Of a DNA stretch of 37,287 nt, positions 1 through 8,050 are shown piece after piece; positions within the stretch are counted from its first letter, which is position 1, and every line of letters begins with the position of its first letter. The position numbers and the translations under genes are program-made. Source of the stretch: CAYMQB01 sp964392665 (GTDB lineage Bacteria; Hydrothermota; E44-bin80); assembly GCA_964392665.1 (NCBI GenBank), contig CAYMQB010000027.1, positions 1 to 37,287 on the forward strand, written 5' to 3'. Under the pieces are notes generated by a model, which ran no database searches, was not told the origin of the DNA, and saw only the letters and a program-made list of their open reading frames with translations.

Positions 1-2
1 GT

Positions 3-3000
3 TGGGACCTTGTCTCTTCAGGACAGGACTGTTTTGCAGAACATCTCGTAAACCGTGTTGGTGGTGGGCTTCTTGCGACTATGTTCAATTCCCGTTACGG
101 ATGGGGTGCTTATGTGGGAGGATATGTTCCAGGTCCTTCAGAGCGTCTGGACACGACTTTTTATGCAAACATATTCCAGAACAATATATACCACCTTGGA
201 GATGCGCACGGTCTTGCAAAGGATGCCTGGGTTTTCTATGCGGATTCAGGACAGCAGTATGATATGACCCGATGGTGTCTATACGAAAACACTCTTTTTG
301 GTGATCCTGAGATTCCTCTCTGGACGGACATCCCGGTAACAATGGTTGTAACACACAATGCTACGATACCAATGGGCACAACCGCATTTTTCGTAAATGT
401 AAAGGAAAATGACAATGTAACACCAATTCAGAATGCTCTGGTTTGCCTGCAGGGGAAGACTGATACAGGACTCTATGCAACAGGAACAACAAACGCAAGC
501 GGAGATGTTTCTATTAGTGTTACAGCAAGTATTCCTAATGATACTATGTGGGTAACCGTAACTGCACAGAATCACTATCCTTATGAAGGATATGCAATTG
601 TGCTTGATGCTGGGATGCCTGATGTACCAACAATCATCAAAGCGCTTGATTTTGGAAGATTACCGGATACACAACCAACACTCAGTTTCTATTCTAATGA
701 CCCTCAGGGTGATAATCTTGAGTATCGAGTTTTATGGGACACAGACCCTTCATTCGTAAGTCCCGACAGTTCGACAACACCGTTATATCCGAGTGGAAAT
801 ATCGTCGATTTCACATTTTCCTCTTCTCTTACAGACGGAGGAACTTACTGGTGGAAAGTTAAATGCACCGACCCGGGAGGTTCGGGTATATGGACACAGT
901 ATAATACAAAGAGATCGTTCACTATTGGAACTGTTCTTCCTGCAAACACTTGCAGCTGGTTCCAGAACACCTCTGCACAATTCAATTTTAATACTTTCAA
1001 TGGTACGGTAATACAGGGAGACAGTGTACTCCTCGTTGCAGCGGGTCAGACAGTCGTGGATACAATCTTTCAAGAAGATTTCGAATCCGGATTACCGCCA
1101 ACTTGGACTGTCATAGATGGAAACTCGGATGGATTCCAGTGGATAGTGGGAACGACAGGAGACCTTGGTTCATACGAACCGCCGAATTTTGGCACACAGT
1201 ATGCATACTATTCAGATGATGATGCAGGCAATGGTGTCATTAACCTCAATGAGGAATTAATATCTCCTGCTATGTATATTCCTCCAGCAGCCGAGGGCCT
1301 GCAAATTCAATATGGCTATGGTTTCAGGATGTGGGAAAATGGAGAAACTTATGAAGTCAAAGCGAAGTTTTTCAACGGAAGTTGGGGCGCCTGGAATACG
1401 ATTGTAACATATACATCAAGCGTAACTGGAACAGCAACCATTGACTTAACCCCCTATTTCCCTGCAGATTCTGTTCAATTCGAATGGATGTATCACGATG
1501 AAACCTCGTCTTCTCACTGGGGTTATGCCGCCGCTTGTGACAATGTGCTCCTTACCTATTCCTATTCCCTTTCAAACGATACGGGTACATTAACAGGAAC
1601 AAGAGTGACTTTCAACGAACTTTCAACTACTTATGCACGTTCAAATTGGGGTAAAACATACTGGCAGAAAGCTGATGGACAGGATTCCATAGGAATACAA
1701 TTGGAGTATTACAACGGTGCAATATGGCAATTGATACCCGATGGGGACTTGCCCGGTAATGCGATTGGTTTCTTCACTACGCTGGCAAATGATTTTGTAG
1801 ACATTTCTGCACTCGATACAGTTACATACAGTGACCTCCGACTCATTGGTCTCTTCTACAGAAAAGGCACGGATGCTCCAACAGAACCGGCATTAGTCAA
1901 CTGGGAAGTCGGCAACCTTACGACATCCGAAACAACTCCACCTCTACCATTCAGCCTATTATCACCACCGGACTCAACGCTCTTCAATATCTCAAGACCA
2001 ACCTTTATCTGGGAATCAACAATCGATGCAGGTAGTGGACTCAGGGATTACAGAGTCTACATCGAAGGTATATTGAGACATACTGGAACAGATACCACCT
2101 GGACTTCTGATTATGATTTGACCGAAGGTTACAATGACTGGTATATTGTTGCATATGACAGTGCAAATAACGGACGGAACTCAAACCAGACCTGGACCGT
2201 TGTGATTGATGTAACACCACCAACAACGGTCAATCTCATTACACCTGCAGACAATGTCTATCTCAACAACAGCTCCGTCAACTTCGTATGGCATAAGGCA
2301 AGTGATAACGTTAGCGGCGTCGACCATTATGTAATACAGTATGCACTTGACAGTGGATTCACTCAAGGTTTATTCGAAACAACAACGGCAGGAACCACAT
2401 ATGCCGCAGTATTGCCTGATACCACATACTACTGGCATGTAAAGGCAGTCGATGTTGCAACCAACGAAGGTGCATTCTCTACCACCTGGCAGTTCGAGGT
2501 CGATACACAATCACCAAATGCACCATCACTGACATCACCCGTAGGCGGTATATGGCTAACCAATACCTCGGTTGACTTCCAATGGACTGTTGTAACTGAT
2601 ATTGGTATTGGCGAAGTCCCTGAACTAACTTCTGCCAGAAAACTTGATATAGCAAATGTAGAACTTGGTACAGGTAATAAAAATCCCTTTACCAGTGCTG
2701 GAGATAAATCCCAGGTGCTTTCCGCACCAATTCGTTACATCATCCAGGTCGATACGAATGCGGCATTTACTTCACCACTTGTTATCGATACACTCACGGG
2801 AACATCGACCACAAAGGTTCTGAGCGAAGCATTCTATTACTGGCATGTCATGGCTTATGACCTTGCCGGTAACCAGGGTCCTTACGCATCCGCTGAAACA
2901 TTCGGCGTTGATGCCACACCACCGACAACGGTCAATCTCATTACACCTGCAGACAATGTCTATCTCAACAACAGCTCCGTCAACTTCGTATGGCATAAGG

Positions 3001-4127
3001 CAAGTGATAACGTTAGCGGCGTCGACCATTATGTAATACAGTATGCACTTGACAGTGGATTCACTCAAGGTTTATTCGAAACAACAACGGCAGGAACCAC
3101 ATATGCCGCAGTATTGCCTGATACCACATACTACTGGCATGTAAAGGCAGTCGATGTTGCAACCAACGAAGGTGCATTCTCTACCACCTGGCAGTTCGAG
3201 GTCGATACACAATCACCAAATGCACCATCACTGACATCACCTGTAGGCGGTATATGGCTAACCAATACCTCGGTTGACTTCCAGTGGACTGCCGTAACAT
3301 TCGAACACATTTTTGGCAGTGATAAAGGAGCAGTGCCACTATCGCCTGTTCGTTACATCATCCAGGTCGATACGAATGCGGCATTTACTTCACCACTTGT
3401 TATCGATACACTCACGGGAACATCGACCACAAAGGTTCTGAGCGAAGCATTCTATTACTGGCATGTCATGGCTTATGACCTTGCCGGTAACCAGGGTCCT
3501 TACGCATCCGCTGAAACATTCGGCGTTGATGCCACACCACCAATAATCGATTCAACAGTTGTGTGGACAGATACAGGCTATCCAGGTCCGTTCGAGATAA
3601 CGACCAAGGTAACTGATAATCTCTCAGGGCTTGACTCAGTCGCTCTTTACTACAGGCGAGATGAAGACCCCAGCTGGGTAATGTCTGTTATGCATTCATC
3701 CGCTGATTGGTTCACGGATACAATACCCACCGTTGCAAATTCGAACGATACGGTGCGGTATTACATTAGAGCGCTTGATGTTGCAACCAATGCTTCAACT
3801 GACCCTGCTGGTGCACCCGCAAACTTCTATTCCTTCATTGCAAATATGCTTGGTGTGGAAGAAACATTTGAGATACCCAATAGATTTGATTTCAAAGTTA
3901 GCACGCTTGTAAAAGGGAAGGCAACATTCAAACTCAGCATTCCTGATAAAAGCAGCATCACACTGAGAATCTATGATATCACTGGAAGAATAGTTTGTGA
4001 ACCGACTTCAGGGATCCATTCATCAGGTAGATACGAGTTATCATTCAAACCACTACGCAAAGGCATATACTTCTATAAACTGCAGTCGAGATATAAAAAC
4101 ACAACTGGAAAACTCGTAATTTTCTAA
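3..4127 (+). CDS. Gingipain-type (C25) secreted cysteine peptidase, 3' part, with Ig-like modules and C-terminal sorting domain
   Basis: The reading frame is open from the window edge (base 3), so the gene starts upstream. The first residues (GQDCFAEHLVNRVGGGLLA, then SRYGWG) match the end of the C25 catalytic domain (compare the SCFAEA...GG stretch of gingipains). By that alignment the catalytic Cys and His lie just outside the window. LFGDPEIPLW near 300 is the usual exit from this domain. Next come an Ig-like region (about 340-930), a jelly-roll/cleaved-adhesin-like domain beginning DFESGLPPTW (about 1075-1560), and repeated Ig/FN3-like modules beginning TPPTTVNLITP (2214 and 2916). A tail domain (about 3855-4127, ITLRIYDITGR...GIYFYKL) resembles type IX-like sorting domains. 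The product is probably exported and surface-attached or released. Two modules are near-identical in DNA. A strong terminator follows, so the gene ends its transcript. The C25 assignment rests on the domain end only. Confidence 0.85.
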   Translation, partial: WDLVSSGQDCFAEHLVNRVGGGLLATMFNSRYGWGAYVGGYVPGPSERLDTTFYANIFQNNIYHLGDAHGLAKDAWVFYADSGQQYDMTRWCLYENTLFGDPEIPLWTDIPVTMVVTHNATIPMGTTAFFVNVKENDNVTPIQNALVCLQGKTDTGLYATGTTNASGDVSISVTASIPNDTMWVTVTAQNHYPYEGYAIVLDAGMPDVPTIIKALDFGRLPDTQPTLSFYSNDPQGDNLEYRVLWDTDPSFVSPDSSTTPLYPSGNIVDFTFSSSLTDGGTYWWKVKCTDPGGSGIWTQYNTKRSFTIGTVLPANTCSWFQNTSAQFNFNTFNGTVIQGDSVLLVAAGQTVVDTIFQEDFESGLPPTWTVIDGNSDGFQWIVGTTGDLGSYEPPNFGTQYAYYSDDDAGNGVINLNEELISPAMYIPPAAEGLQIQYGYGFRMWENGETYEVKAKFFNGSWGAWNTIVTYTSSVTGTATIDLTPYFPADSVQFEWMYHDETSSSHWGYAAACDNVLLTYSYSLSNDTGTLTGTRVTFNELSTTYARSNWGKTYWQKADGQDSIGIQLEYYNGAIWQLIPDGDLPGNAIGFFTTLANDFVDISALDTVTYSDLRLIGLFYRKGTDAPTEPALVNWEVGNLTTSETTPPLPFSLLSPPDSTLFNISRPTFIWESTIDAGSGLRDYRVYIEGILRHTGTDTTWTSDYDLTEGYNDWYIVAYDSANNGRNSNQTWTVVIDVTPPTTVNLITPADNVYLNNSSVNFVWHKASDNVSGVDHYVIQYALDSGFTQGLFETTTAGTTYAAVLPDTTYYWHVKAVDVATNEGAFSTTWQFEVDTQSPNAPSLTSPVGGIWLTNTSVDFQWTVVTDIGIGEVPELTSARKLDIANVELGTGNKNPFTSAGDKSQVLSAPIRYIIQVDTNAAFTSPLVIDTLTGTSTTKVLSEAFYYWHVMAYDLAGNQGPYASAETFGVDATPPTTVNLITPADNVYLNNSSVNFVWHKASDNVSGVDHYVIQYALDSGFTQGLFETTTAGTTYAAVLPDTTYYWHVKAVDVATNEGAFSTTWQFEVDTQSPNAPSLTSPVGGIWLTNTSVDFQWTAVTFEHIFGSDKGAVPLSPVRYIIQVDTNAAFTSPLVIDTLTGTSTTKVLSEAFYYWHVMAYDLAGNQGPYASAETFGVDATPPIIDSTVVWTDTGYPGPFEITTKVTDNLSGLDSVALYYRRDEDPSWVMSVMHSSADWFTDTIPTVANSNDTVRYYIRALDVATNASTDPAGAPANFYSFIANMLGVEETFEIPNRFDFKVSTLVKGKATFKLSIPDKSSITLRIYDITGRIVCEPTSGIHSSGRYELSFKPLRKGIYFYKLQSRYKNTTGKLVIF
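2214..3533 (+). repeat. Two tandem near-identical in-gene repeat units (702 bp and 618 bp) with different inserts
   Basis: Unit 1 spans 2214-2915 and unit 2 spans 2916-3533; a third copy of the leading ACACCACC begins at 3534. By eye the units differ at only a few positions, apart from an internal block of 134 nt (2597-2730) in unit 1 and 50 nt (3299-3348) in unit 2. The blocks share no visible similarity, and their 84-nt length difference keeps the frame. Each unit encodes two Ig-like modules. Near identity at silent sites points to recent duplication or gene conversion. Confidence 0.95.
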
Positions 4128-4138
4128 TAATTTATTGT

Positions 4139-4178
4139 AAGGGCAGATACCCCGTTAGAGGGGTATCTGCCCTTTTGC
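4139..4178 (+). terminator. Strong intrinsic terminator between convergent genes
   Basis: A perfect 15-bp stem (AAGGGCAGATACCCC at 4139-4153 and its complement at 4160-4174) has a 6-nt loop and runs into TTTTGCTT. It sits 12 bp after the peptidase stop. The A-rich left arm means it could also stop transcription arriving on the minus strand from the gene at 4215-5123. Confidence 0.9.
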
Positions 4179-4214
4179 TTCAGGTAACCGCAAGGATTAC
4201 CCAGTTAACCATCC

Positions 4215-5123
4215 CTATTTAATTTCAACACAGGGATATTCTCCATCAATTTTTATACCTTTTAATGCTCTAAATATGCAGTTACCACCCTTTTCCTGTG
4301 CATATCCACACGCCTTTCCGGCAGAACCCATAACTGTACTAAGAATTTCCTTGAAAAATCCTTTCTCCTGGAGCTTTTCGTAAAACTCTTCGTCAGCCCT
4401 AATGTCACTTGGTATCCCTATACCACCGTTAACATCTAACCTAAAATATGTTATCAGGTCTGCATATTTTGAGAAAACTTCTTCATATTTATCTCTTTGC
4501 ATCGCATTTACGATGTCCTTGAACATTTCGTCTGCTTTTTCCTTTTCCTTCTCCGCTCTCGGTCTTACGATTCTCATCATTTCTCTTTCTTCCGAAGGGG
4601 TTAATTTAACATATTCATTTTTTATGTGTTCCATCCTTTTTATGATTTCTTGCTTCACATCCGTTTTTATCAAAGGCTCTAATTGTTTTCTTTGCTTTTC
4701 CAGTTCATTTCTTGCAATACACTTAAACAGATAATTGGATATTTCCTTCAAGATTCTTGATGCAAAATGCACTATATCATCAGGATTCTTTGTGATAGAT
4801 AAAATATAATAGTCTATAAGGTTTGAATCAAAATATGCAGTGTCTTCTCGTTTTACCAACCTTCCTCTAAGTAAGGTAGCAAATTCCAAAAACATATCCT
4901 CAACAATTCCCTCACCATACTCCTGTGCTTTGGAAAAGTTGTCTATGGCAATTTTCACCATGTAAAGATAACCAGTTTCTTCTCCCATTTCCTTGTTTTT
5001 CTTAAGGTATCTGATTTCCTGCATAACTATTCTTTCCAATTGAGCATCTATTTCTTTCAATTGTAGCAGACCACGTTTTTCCAATAGACTTACTATGTTC
5101 TTCATTTTATCTTGTTTCTGCAT
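4215..5123 (-). CDS. Conserved-looking helical protein of unknown function
   Basis: This 302-residue protein is not recognised. It is highly charged and predicted almost entirely helical, rich in Lys and Glu, with no signal peptide or membrane segment, so probably cytoplasmic. A coiled-coil-like stretch lies around residues 150-215 (NELEKQRKQLEP..., RPRAEKEKEKADEMF). The last 40 residues change character, with Gly and three Cys (ACGYAQEKGGNC, then YPCVEIK), which could bind a metal or form disulphides. The ATG at 5123 is preceded by AAGGGA at a suitable distance. It lies 42 bp downstream of the guanine-deaminase-type gene on the same strand and may be co-transcribed with it. It faces the C25 gene across the terminator. 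No function is proposed. Confidence 0.75.
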   Translation of the reverse strand: MQKQDKMKNIVSLLEKRGLLQLKEIDAQLERIVMQEIRYLKKNKEMGEETGYLYMVKIAIDNFSKAQEYGEGIVEDMFLEFATLLRGRLVKREDTAYFDSNLIDYYILSITKNPDDIVHFASRILKEISNYLFKCIARNELEKQRKQLEPLIKTDVKQEIIKRMEHIKNEYVKLTPSEEREMMRIVRPRAEKEKEKADEMFKDIVNAMQRDKYEEVFSKYADLITYFRLDVNGGIGIPSDIRADEEFYEKLQEKGFFKEILSTVMGSAGKACGYAQEKGGNCIFRALKGIKIDGEYPCVEIK

Positions 5124-5165
5124 CCTGATTTCCCTTGTAATTCAAGTCTTTAAGACATGCTTCAA

Positions 5166-5636
5166 TCAGTATGTTTTCCTTTCCTTGCAAAGCATCCATT
5201 CTTCGAAAAGCTTTTTGCATTCATCGTTCAAGAAATCATGCTTTATCTCGATTTTGTTCCCGGTCAACGATTTCATCTTCTCATTTGAGATTGCCATCTC
5301 GTTAAATCCGAACTTTCTTGAATCCCTTATGGTTGAGCCAAAAACTATCTTTGAAATTCGCGCCCAGTAAATTGCCGAGAAACACATAGGGCAGGGTTCT
5401 GTTGTCGAGTAAATTGTGCACCCCGAAAGGTCTATTGTATTTAACTTTTCACAGGCATTTCTTATTGCATTAACCTCCGCATGTGCCGTTATGTCCATCT
5501 TCTCCCAAACGGTATTGTTTGCAGTATCAACTACTTCGTCGTCTTTAACAATGCAGGCACCAAAAGGACTCTGACCATTCTTAATTCCTTCGCGTGCTTT
5601 CTCAATTGCAATTCGCATAAACTCCTTATCATTCAT
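5166..5636 (-). CDS. guaD: Guanine deaminase-type zinc hydrolase (CDA fold)
   Basis: The protein belongs to the cytidine/deoxycytidylate deaminase superfamily and most resembles Bacillus-type guanine deaminase, which converts guanine to xanthine. The zinc site is complete: His52-Ala-Glu54, with Glu54 as the proton shuttle, and Pro-Cys82-Pro-Met-Cys85. IVFGSTIRDSRKFGF follows as in the GuaD branch. With the start at 5636 it is 156 residues, the length typical of that family. This start has GGAG six bases upstream; an in-frame start at 5705 would run into a dispersed intergenic repeat and is rejected. Substrate choice within the superfamily (guanine, or the tRNA adenosine of TadA) is inferred from length and overall similarity. 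It lies upstream of the unknown 302-residue gene. Confidence 0.85.
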   Translation of the reverse strand: MNDKEFMRIAIEKAREGIKNGQSPFGACIVKDDEVVDTANNTVWEKMDITAHAEVNAIRNACEKLNTIDLSGCTIYSTTEPCPMCFSAIYWARISKIVFGSTIRDSRKFGFNEMAISNEKMKSLTGNKIEIKHDFLNDECKKLFEEWMLCKERKTY

Positions 5637-5699
5637 TTTCTTCTCCATTCGTAAATATTCAGTCACTTGTGTTGTAAAACCATTGAACAAAAAGAAGGG

Positions 5700-5798
5700 T
5701 GTCATTACGAGTTCTTCTTCTTGCCCTGTGTAATACCATTATGCACAAAACATTTTTCTATTACACGGGGCTTGCTCCGCATATGCGAAGCAATTTCA
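5700..5798 (+). repeat. Dispersed repeat, TGTCATTRCGAG...GAAGCAATYTCA family, copy 1
   Basis: Left end TGTCATTACGAG (5700-5711) and right end GAAGCAATTTCA (5787-5798) match the two ends of the element at 37166-37210, while the middles differ in length and sequence. The element lies in the 274-bp gap between the guanine deaminase and isochorismatase genes. The rest of that gap shows only AT-rich sequence and the short inverted repeat CTCTCCCTCGAAGGGAGAG near 5829-5847. Confidence 0.6.
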
Positions 5799-5881
5799 TA
5801 TTAACTAACTATCTACTCCTTACTTTTTCTCTCCCTCGAAGGGAGAGGATTAAAGCTTGCCCTGAACCTTGTGCTGAACAA

Positions 5882-5910
5882 TGTCATGCTGAACTTGTTT
5901 CAGTATTCTT
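5882..5910 (+). repeat. Dispersed-type repeat, TGTCATGCTGAACTTG family
   Basis: The segment begins TGTCATGCTGAACTTG and contains the small inverted repeat CTGAA-CTTGT-TTCAG. It abuts the stop codon of the isochorismatase-like gene at 5911. Similar sequences are familiar as scattered intergenic repeats in many bacterial genomes. Only one copy is in this window, so membership is inferred from the shared TGTCAT start. Confidence 0.45.
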
Positions 5911-6564
5911 TCAGCATTTTTTAAGGATCTCCTCCGTCGTTACCGGAACTGCAAAACCACCTGCAAGATTCCGGAGACTTGATTTGTGAATCTCTTCATT
6001 ATATGTACCTGTTCCATCAATTACAAAATACACCTCATAACCCCTTTGGAATGCATCACGTGCGGTAGTCTCGCAACATAGATGAGTCATAACACCCGTT
6101 ATAAGAAGTTGTTTTACACTTTTAGTTCTCAGTATTTCTTCCAGATTCGTTTCGAAAAAAGCACTGTACGCTGGCTTAACTATAACCGTACCTTTACCAG
6201 TATCCAGTTCTTCCACTATCAGACTCTGCGGATTATCCGTTAAAAGTACTTCTCCCCACCATTTCCGCATCATATCTCCCGCATTTTCCCTTTCAACTCC
6301 GTATCTTGTGAAAATTACGGGAAACCCTTTCTCAGAATAGCCTTCAACAAGTTTTTTAACCTGAAGAAGAACGAATCTTCCAACCGGTATAAATGCATCG
6401 GCATCTTCATCAATAAAATATTTTTGCATATCAATAACAAGGAGTGCAGAGTTTTTGGATTCGAACACAAAATCACTATGTCTATCTTTCAGTGGTTGCA
6501 ACTCTTTTGTCCATTGTTTGACTTTTTCTTTCGAATTTTTCTGTGTTATGTATTTTAGTTTCAT
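5911..6564 (-). CDS. Isochorismatase-like cysteine hydrolase (nicotinamidase/isochorismatase family)
   Basis: The protein has the family's catalytic triad: Asp45 in LLVIDMQ, Lys130 in VIVKPAYSAFF and Cys163 in GVMTHLCCETTARDA, followed by the usual VIDGTGTYNEEIH segment. Such enzymes hydrolyse isochorismate, nicotinamide, N-carbamoyl compounds or similar amides; the substrate cannot be read from the sequence. At 217 residues it is a little long, with a charged N-terminal extension before the core. The ATG at 6564 is preferred: an upstream TTG at 6600 overlaps the -35 element of its own promoter. No Shine-Dalgarno is visible before 6564, and the promoter puts the transcript start on this ATG, so the mRNA may be leaderless. 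The gene is divergent from the radical SAM gene. Confidence 0.85.
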   Translation of the reverse strand: MKLKYITQKNSKEKVKQWTKELQPLKDRHSDFVFESKNSALLVIDMQKYFIDEDADAFIPVGRFVLLQVKKLVEGYSEKGFPVIFTRYGVERENAGDMMRKWWGEVLLTDNPQSLIVEELDTGKGTVIVKPAYSAFFETNLEEILRTKSVKQLLITGVMTHLCCETTARDAFQRGYEVYFVIDGTGTYNEEIHKSSLRNLAGGFAVPVTTEEILKKC

Positions 6565-6571
6565 TAATATT

Positions 6572-6600
6572 TTTATAAAAGCAAATCTGCTTAAAGTCAA
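6572..6600 (-). promoter_or_regulatory. Housekeeping-type promoter of the isochorismatase-like gene
   Basis: On the minus strand, TTGACT (6600-6595), a 17-bp spacer and TATAAA (6577-6572) are followed by 7 nt and then ATG at 6564. The predicted +1 therefore coincides with the start codon. Confidence 0.65.
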
Positions 6601-6671
6601 GAGAAATCTCGAACTCCCACTAATCTAATTTAACAAAATTTACGTTTTGCAAAAAACCCTTCCATGAGCAC

Positions 6672-6700
6672 TTGACATTCTGTGGAAACTATATTATAAT
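6672..6700 (+). promoter_or_regulatory. Perfect-consensus sigma-70-type promoter of the KamA-family gene
   Basis: TTGACA (6672-6677), a 17-bp spacer and TATAAT (6695-6700) match consensus at every position. The predicted start is near 6707, which gives a 5' leader of about 160 nt before the ATG at 6869. Confidence 0.88.
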
Positions 6701-6706
6701 AATTGA

Positions 6707-6868
6707 TGTAAAAAGAGTTTGGTTATATTGTTTGCCATCGCCTGCAGATACAGCTTTTAGCACCGAAGTAAGTAGTTGTAGAAGAAGATAAATTTTCTTT
6801 CCAATTATTGCTTCAAAACCGACTTTCTTATATATTTTTAGGCAAACCTACGGAAGGAAGTGAAATAA
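6707..6868 (+). promoter_or_regulatory. Long 5' leader of the KamA-family gene, possible structured RNA
   Basis: The leader has no visible small ORF. GTTTGCC (6730-6736) is exactly complementary to GGCAAAC (6841-6847), which could close a domain of about 118 nt ending just before the Shine-Dalgarno GGAAGG (6852-6857). It does not match lysine, c-di-GMP or cobalamin riboswitch cores as I know them. Regulatory function is inference. Confidence 0.35.
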
Positions 6869-7972
6869 ATGTCCTGGAGAAATGAGCTGCGGAACAACAT
6901 CTCTACTGTAGAGCAACTGAAACAATACACACGTTTAACTGCTCGAGAGTGCAAAAAAATACAAAAAATTACGGAAAAACACCCAATGAGCATTACCAAA
7001 TATTACGCGTCGCTAATGCAGGATAGAAAATCGTTTAATAATGATCCGATCAAACGAATGATAATACCTCAACTATCGGAACTCAATCTTCAAGGTTCCT
7101 ATGATACAAGTGGTGAAATGGAAAACACTAAAATGCCAGGATTCCAACATAAATATTCTCAAACTGCTCTTATCCTGACAACCAATAAGTGTGCATCATA
7201 CTGTAGGTATTGTTTTAGAAAACGCCTTCTTGGTATTCCTACCGAAGAGACTCTGAAACGGTTTGGTGATGCATTGAAATATATTAAAGAACACAAAGAA
7301 ATAAATAACATTCTGATAAGTGGCGGAGATCCACTTATTCTCTCTACGAGGATCCTGGAGAATTTTCTTGAGAAACTCACTCCCATTGAACACATTCGGT
7401 TTATAAGATTTGGAACGAAAATTCCCGTAGTTTTCCCAACAAGAATAATCGAAGATAGAACACTTCTGGATATGTTCAGGCACTATTCCAGAAAAGATAA
7501 GAGAATATATATTGTAACCCAGTTTAATCATAGTAAGGAAATAACAAAAGAATCTACGATGTGTATAGACAAATTACTTAAAGCTGGCACTATCGTAAAC
7601 AATCAGACAGTTCTTTTGAGAGGAGTTAACGATAATCCCGAAACAATATCTGAACTCCAGAATAACCTTGTTAGTATTGGTGTCGGTCCATATTACGTTT
7701 TTCAGTGTCGACCGGTTAAAAGGGTAAAATTACTTTATCAGGTTCCACTCCTCAGAGGATATCATATTATAGAGGATGCAAAAAAAGAACTCAATGGTCA
7801 CAGCAAGAGATTCAAATTTATAATGTCCCATCGCACCGGTAAAATAGAAATCATAGGCATTAAAGACAATTACTTCATATTCAAGTATCATCAGGCGAAA
7901 AACCCTAAAAATCTTGGCAAAATATTTATGAAACCCGTGAATAAGACCGCCGGATGGCTGGACGACCTGTAG
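6869..7972 (+). CDS. Lysine 2,3-aminomutase (KamA)-family radical SAM/PLP enzyme
   Basis: The radical SAM cluster motif is Cys108-x3-Cys112-x2-Cys115 (CASYCRYCFRKR), the spacing and context of lysine 2,3-aminomutase. SGGDPL (151-156) is the family's SAM-binding Gly motif. Arg117 matches the substrate-carboxylate Arg (Arg134 in Clostridium subterminale LAM). RGVND (Asp255) matches LAM Asp293. Lys325 in SHRTGK lines up with the PLP lysine, but the second substrate Asp (LAM Asp330) aligns to Ile318, so lysine as substrate is uncertain. Family enzymes move the alpha-amino group to the beta carbon. At 367 residues it is between EpmB (about 340) and LAM (over 400). No EpmA, EF-P or beta-lysine acetyltransferase gene is nearby. 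The start has GGAAGG upstream, and the gene has its own promoter and long leader. Confidence 0.88.
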   Translation: MSWRNELRNNISTVEQLKQYTRLTARECKKIQKITEKHPMSITKYYASLMQDRKSFNNDPIKRMIIPQLSELNLQGSYDTSGEMENTKMPGFQHKYSQTALILTTNKCASYCRYCFRKRLLGIPTEETLKRFGDALKYIKEHKEINNILISGGDPLILSTRILENFLEKLTPIEHIRFIRFGTKIPVVFPTRIIEDRTLLDMFRHYSRKDKRIYIVTQFNHSKEITKESTMCIDKLLKAGTIVNNQTVLLRGVNDNPETISELQNNLVSIGVGPYYVFQCRPVKRVKLLYQVPLLRGYHIIEDAKKELNGHSKRFKFIMSHRTGKIEIIGIKDNYFIFKYHQAKNPKNLGKIFMKPVNKTAGWLDDL

Positions 7973-8014
7973 AACACCATACATAATATCCATTTCCCAA
8001 ACTCATAAAATATA

Positions 8015-8043
8015 TTGACAAATTCGTAATGCTGTTATATGAA
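8015..8043 (+). promoter_or_regulatory. Promoter of the EIIA-like gene overlapping its first ATG
   Basis: TTGACA (8015-8020) is followed at 17 bp by TATGAA (8038-8043); TATATG at a 15-bp spacer is an alternative -10. Either way the -10 covers the ATG at 8039, and the expected transcript start is about 8048-8051, the last value being the A of the next in-frame ATG. Confidence 0.5.
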
Positions 8044-8050
8044 TAGACCT

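Noticed and set aside
2181..3068. Duplicated minus-strand open frames inside the C25 gene
   Set aside because: They mirror the duplicated coding repeat on the plus strand and have no starts or homology of their own.
5637..5705. N-terminal extension of the guanine deaminase
   Set aside because: The extension runs to the edge of a dispersed repeat, makes the protein longer than family norm, and the ATG at 5636 has a proper Shine-Dalgarno.
6830..6868. GGCAAACC near the KamA-family start as a c-di-GMP-I riboswitch core
   Set aside because: The remaining conserved blocks (such as GACGCAAAGCC and the GGUAGGUAGCGGGG region) are absent, and the motif lies directly before the ribosome-binding site.
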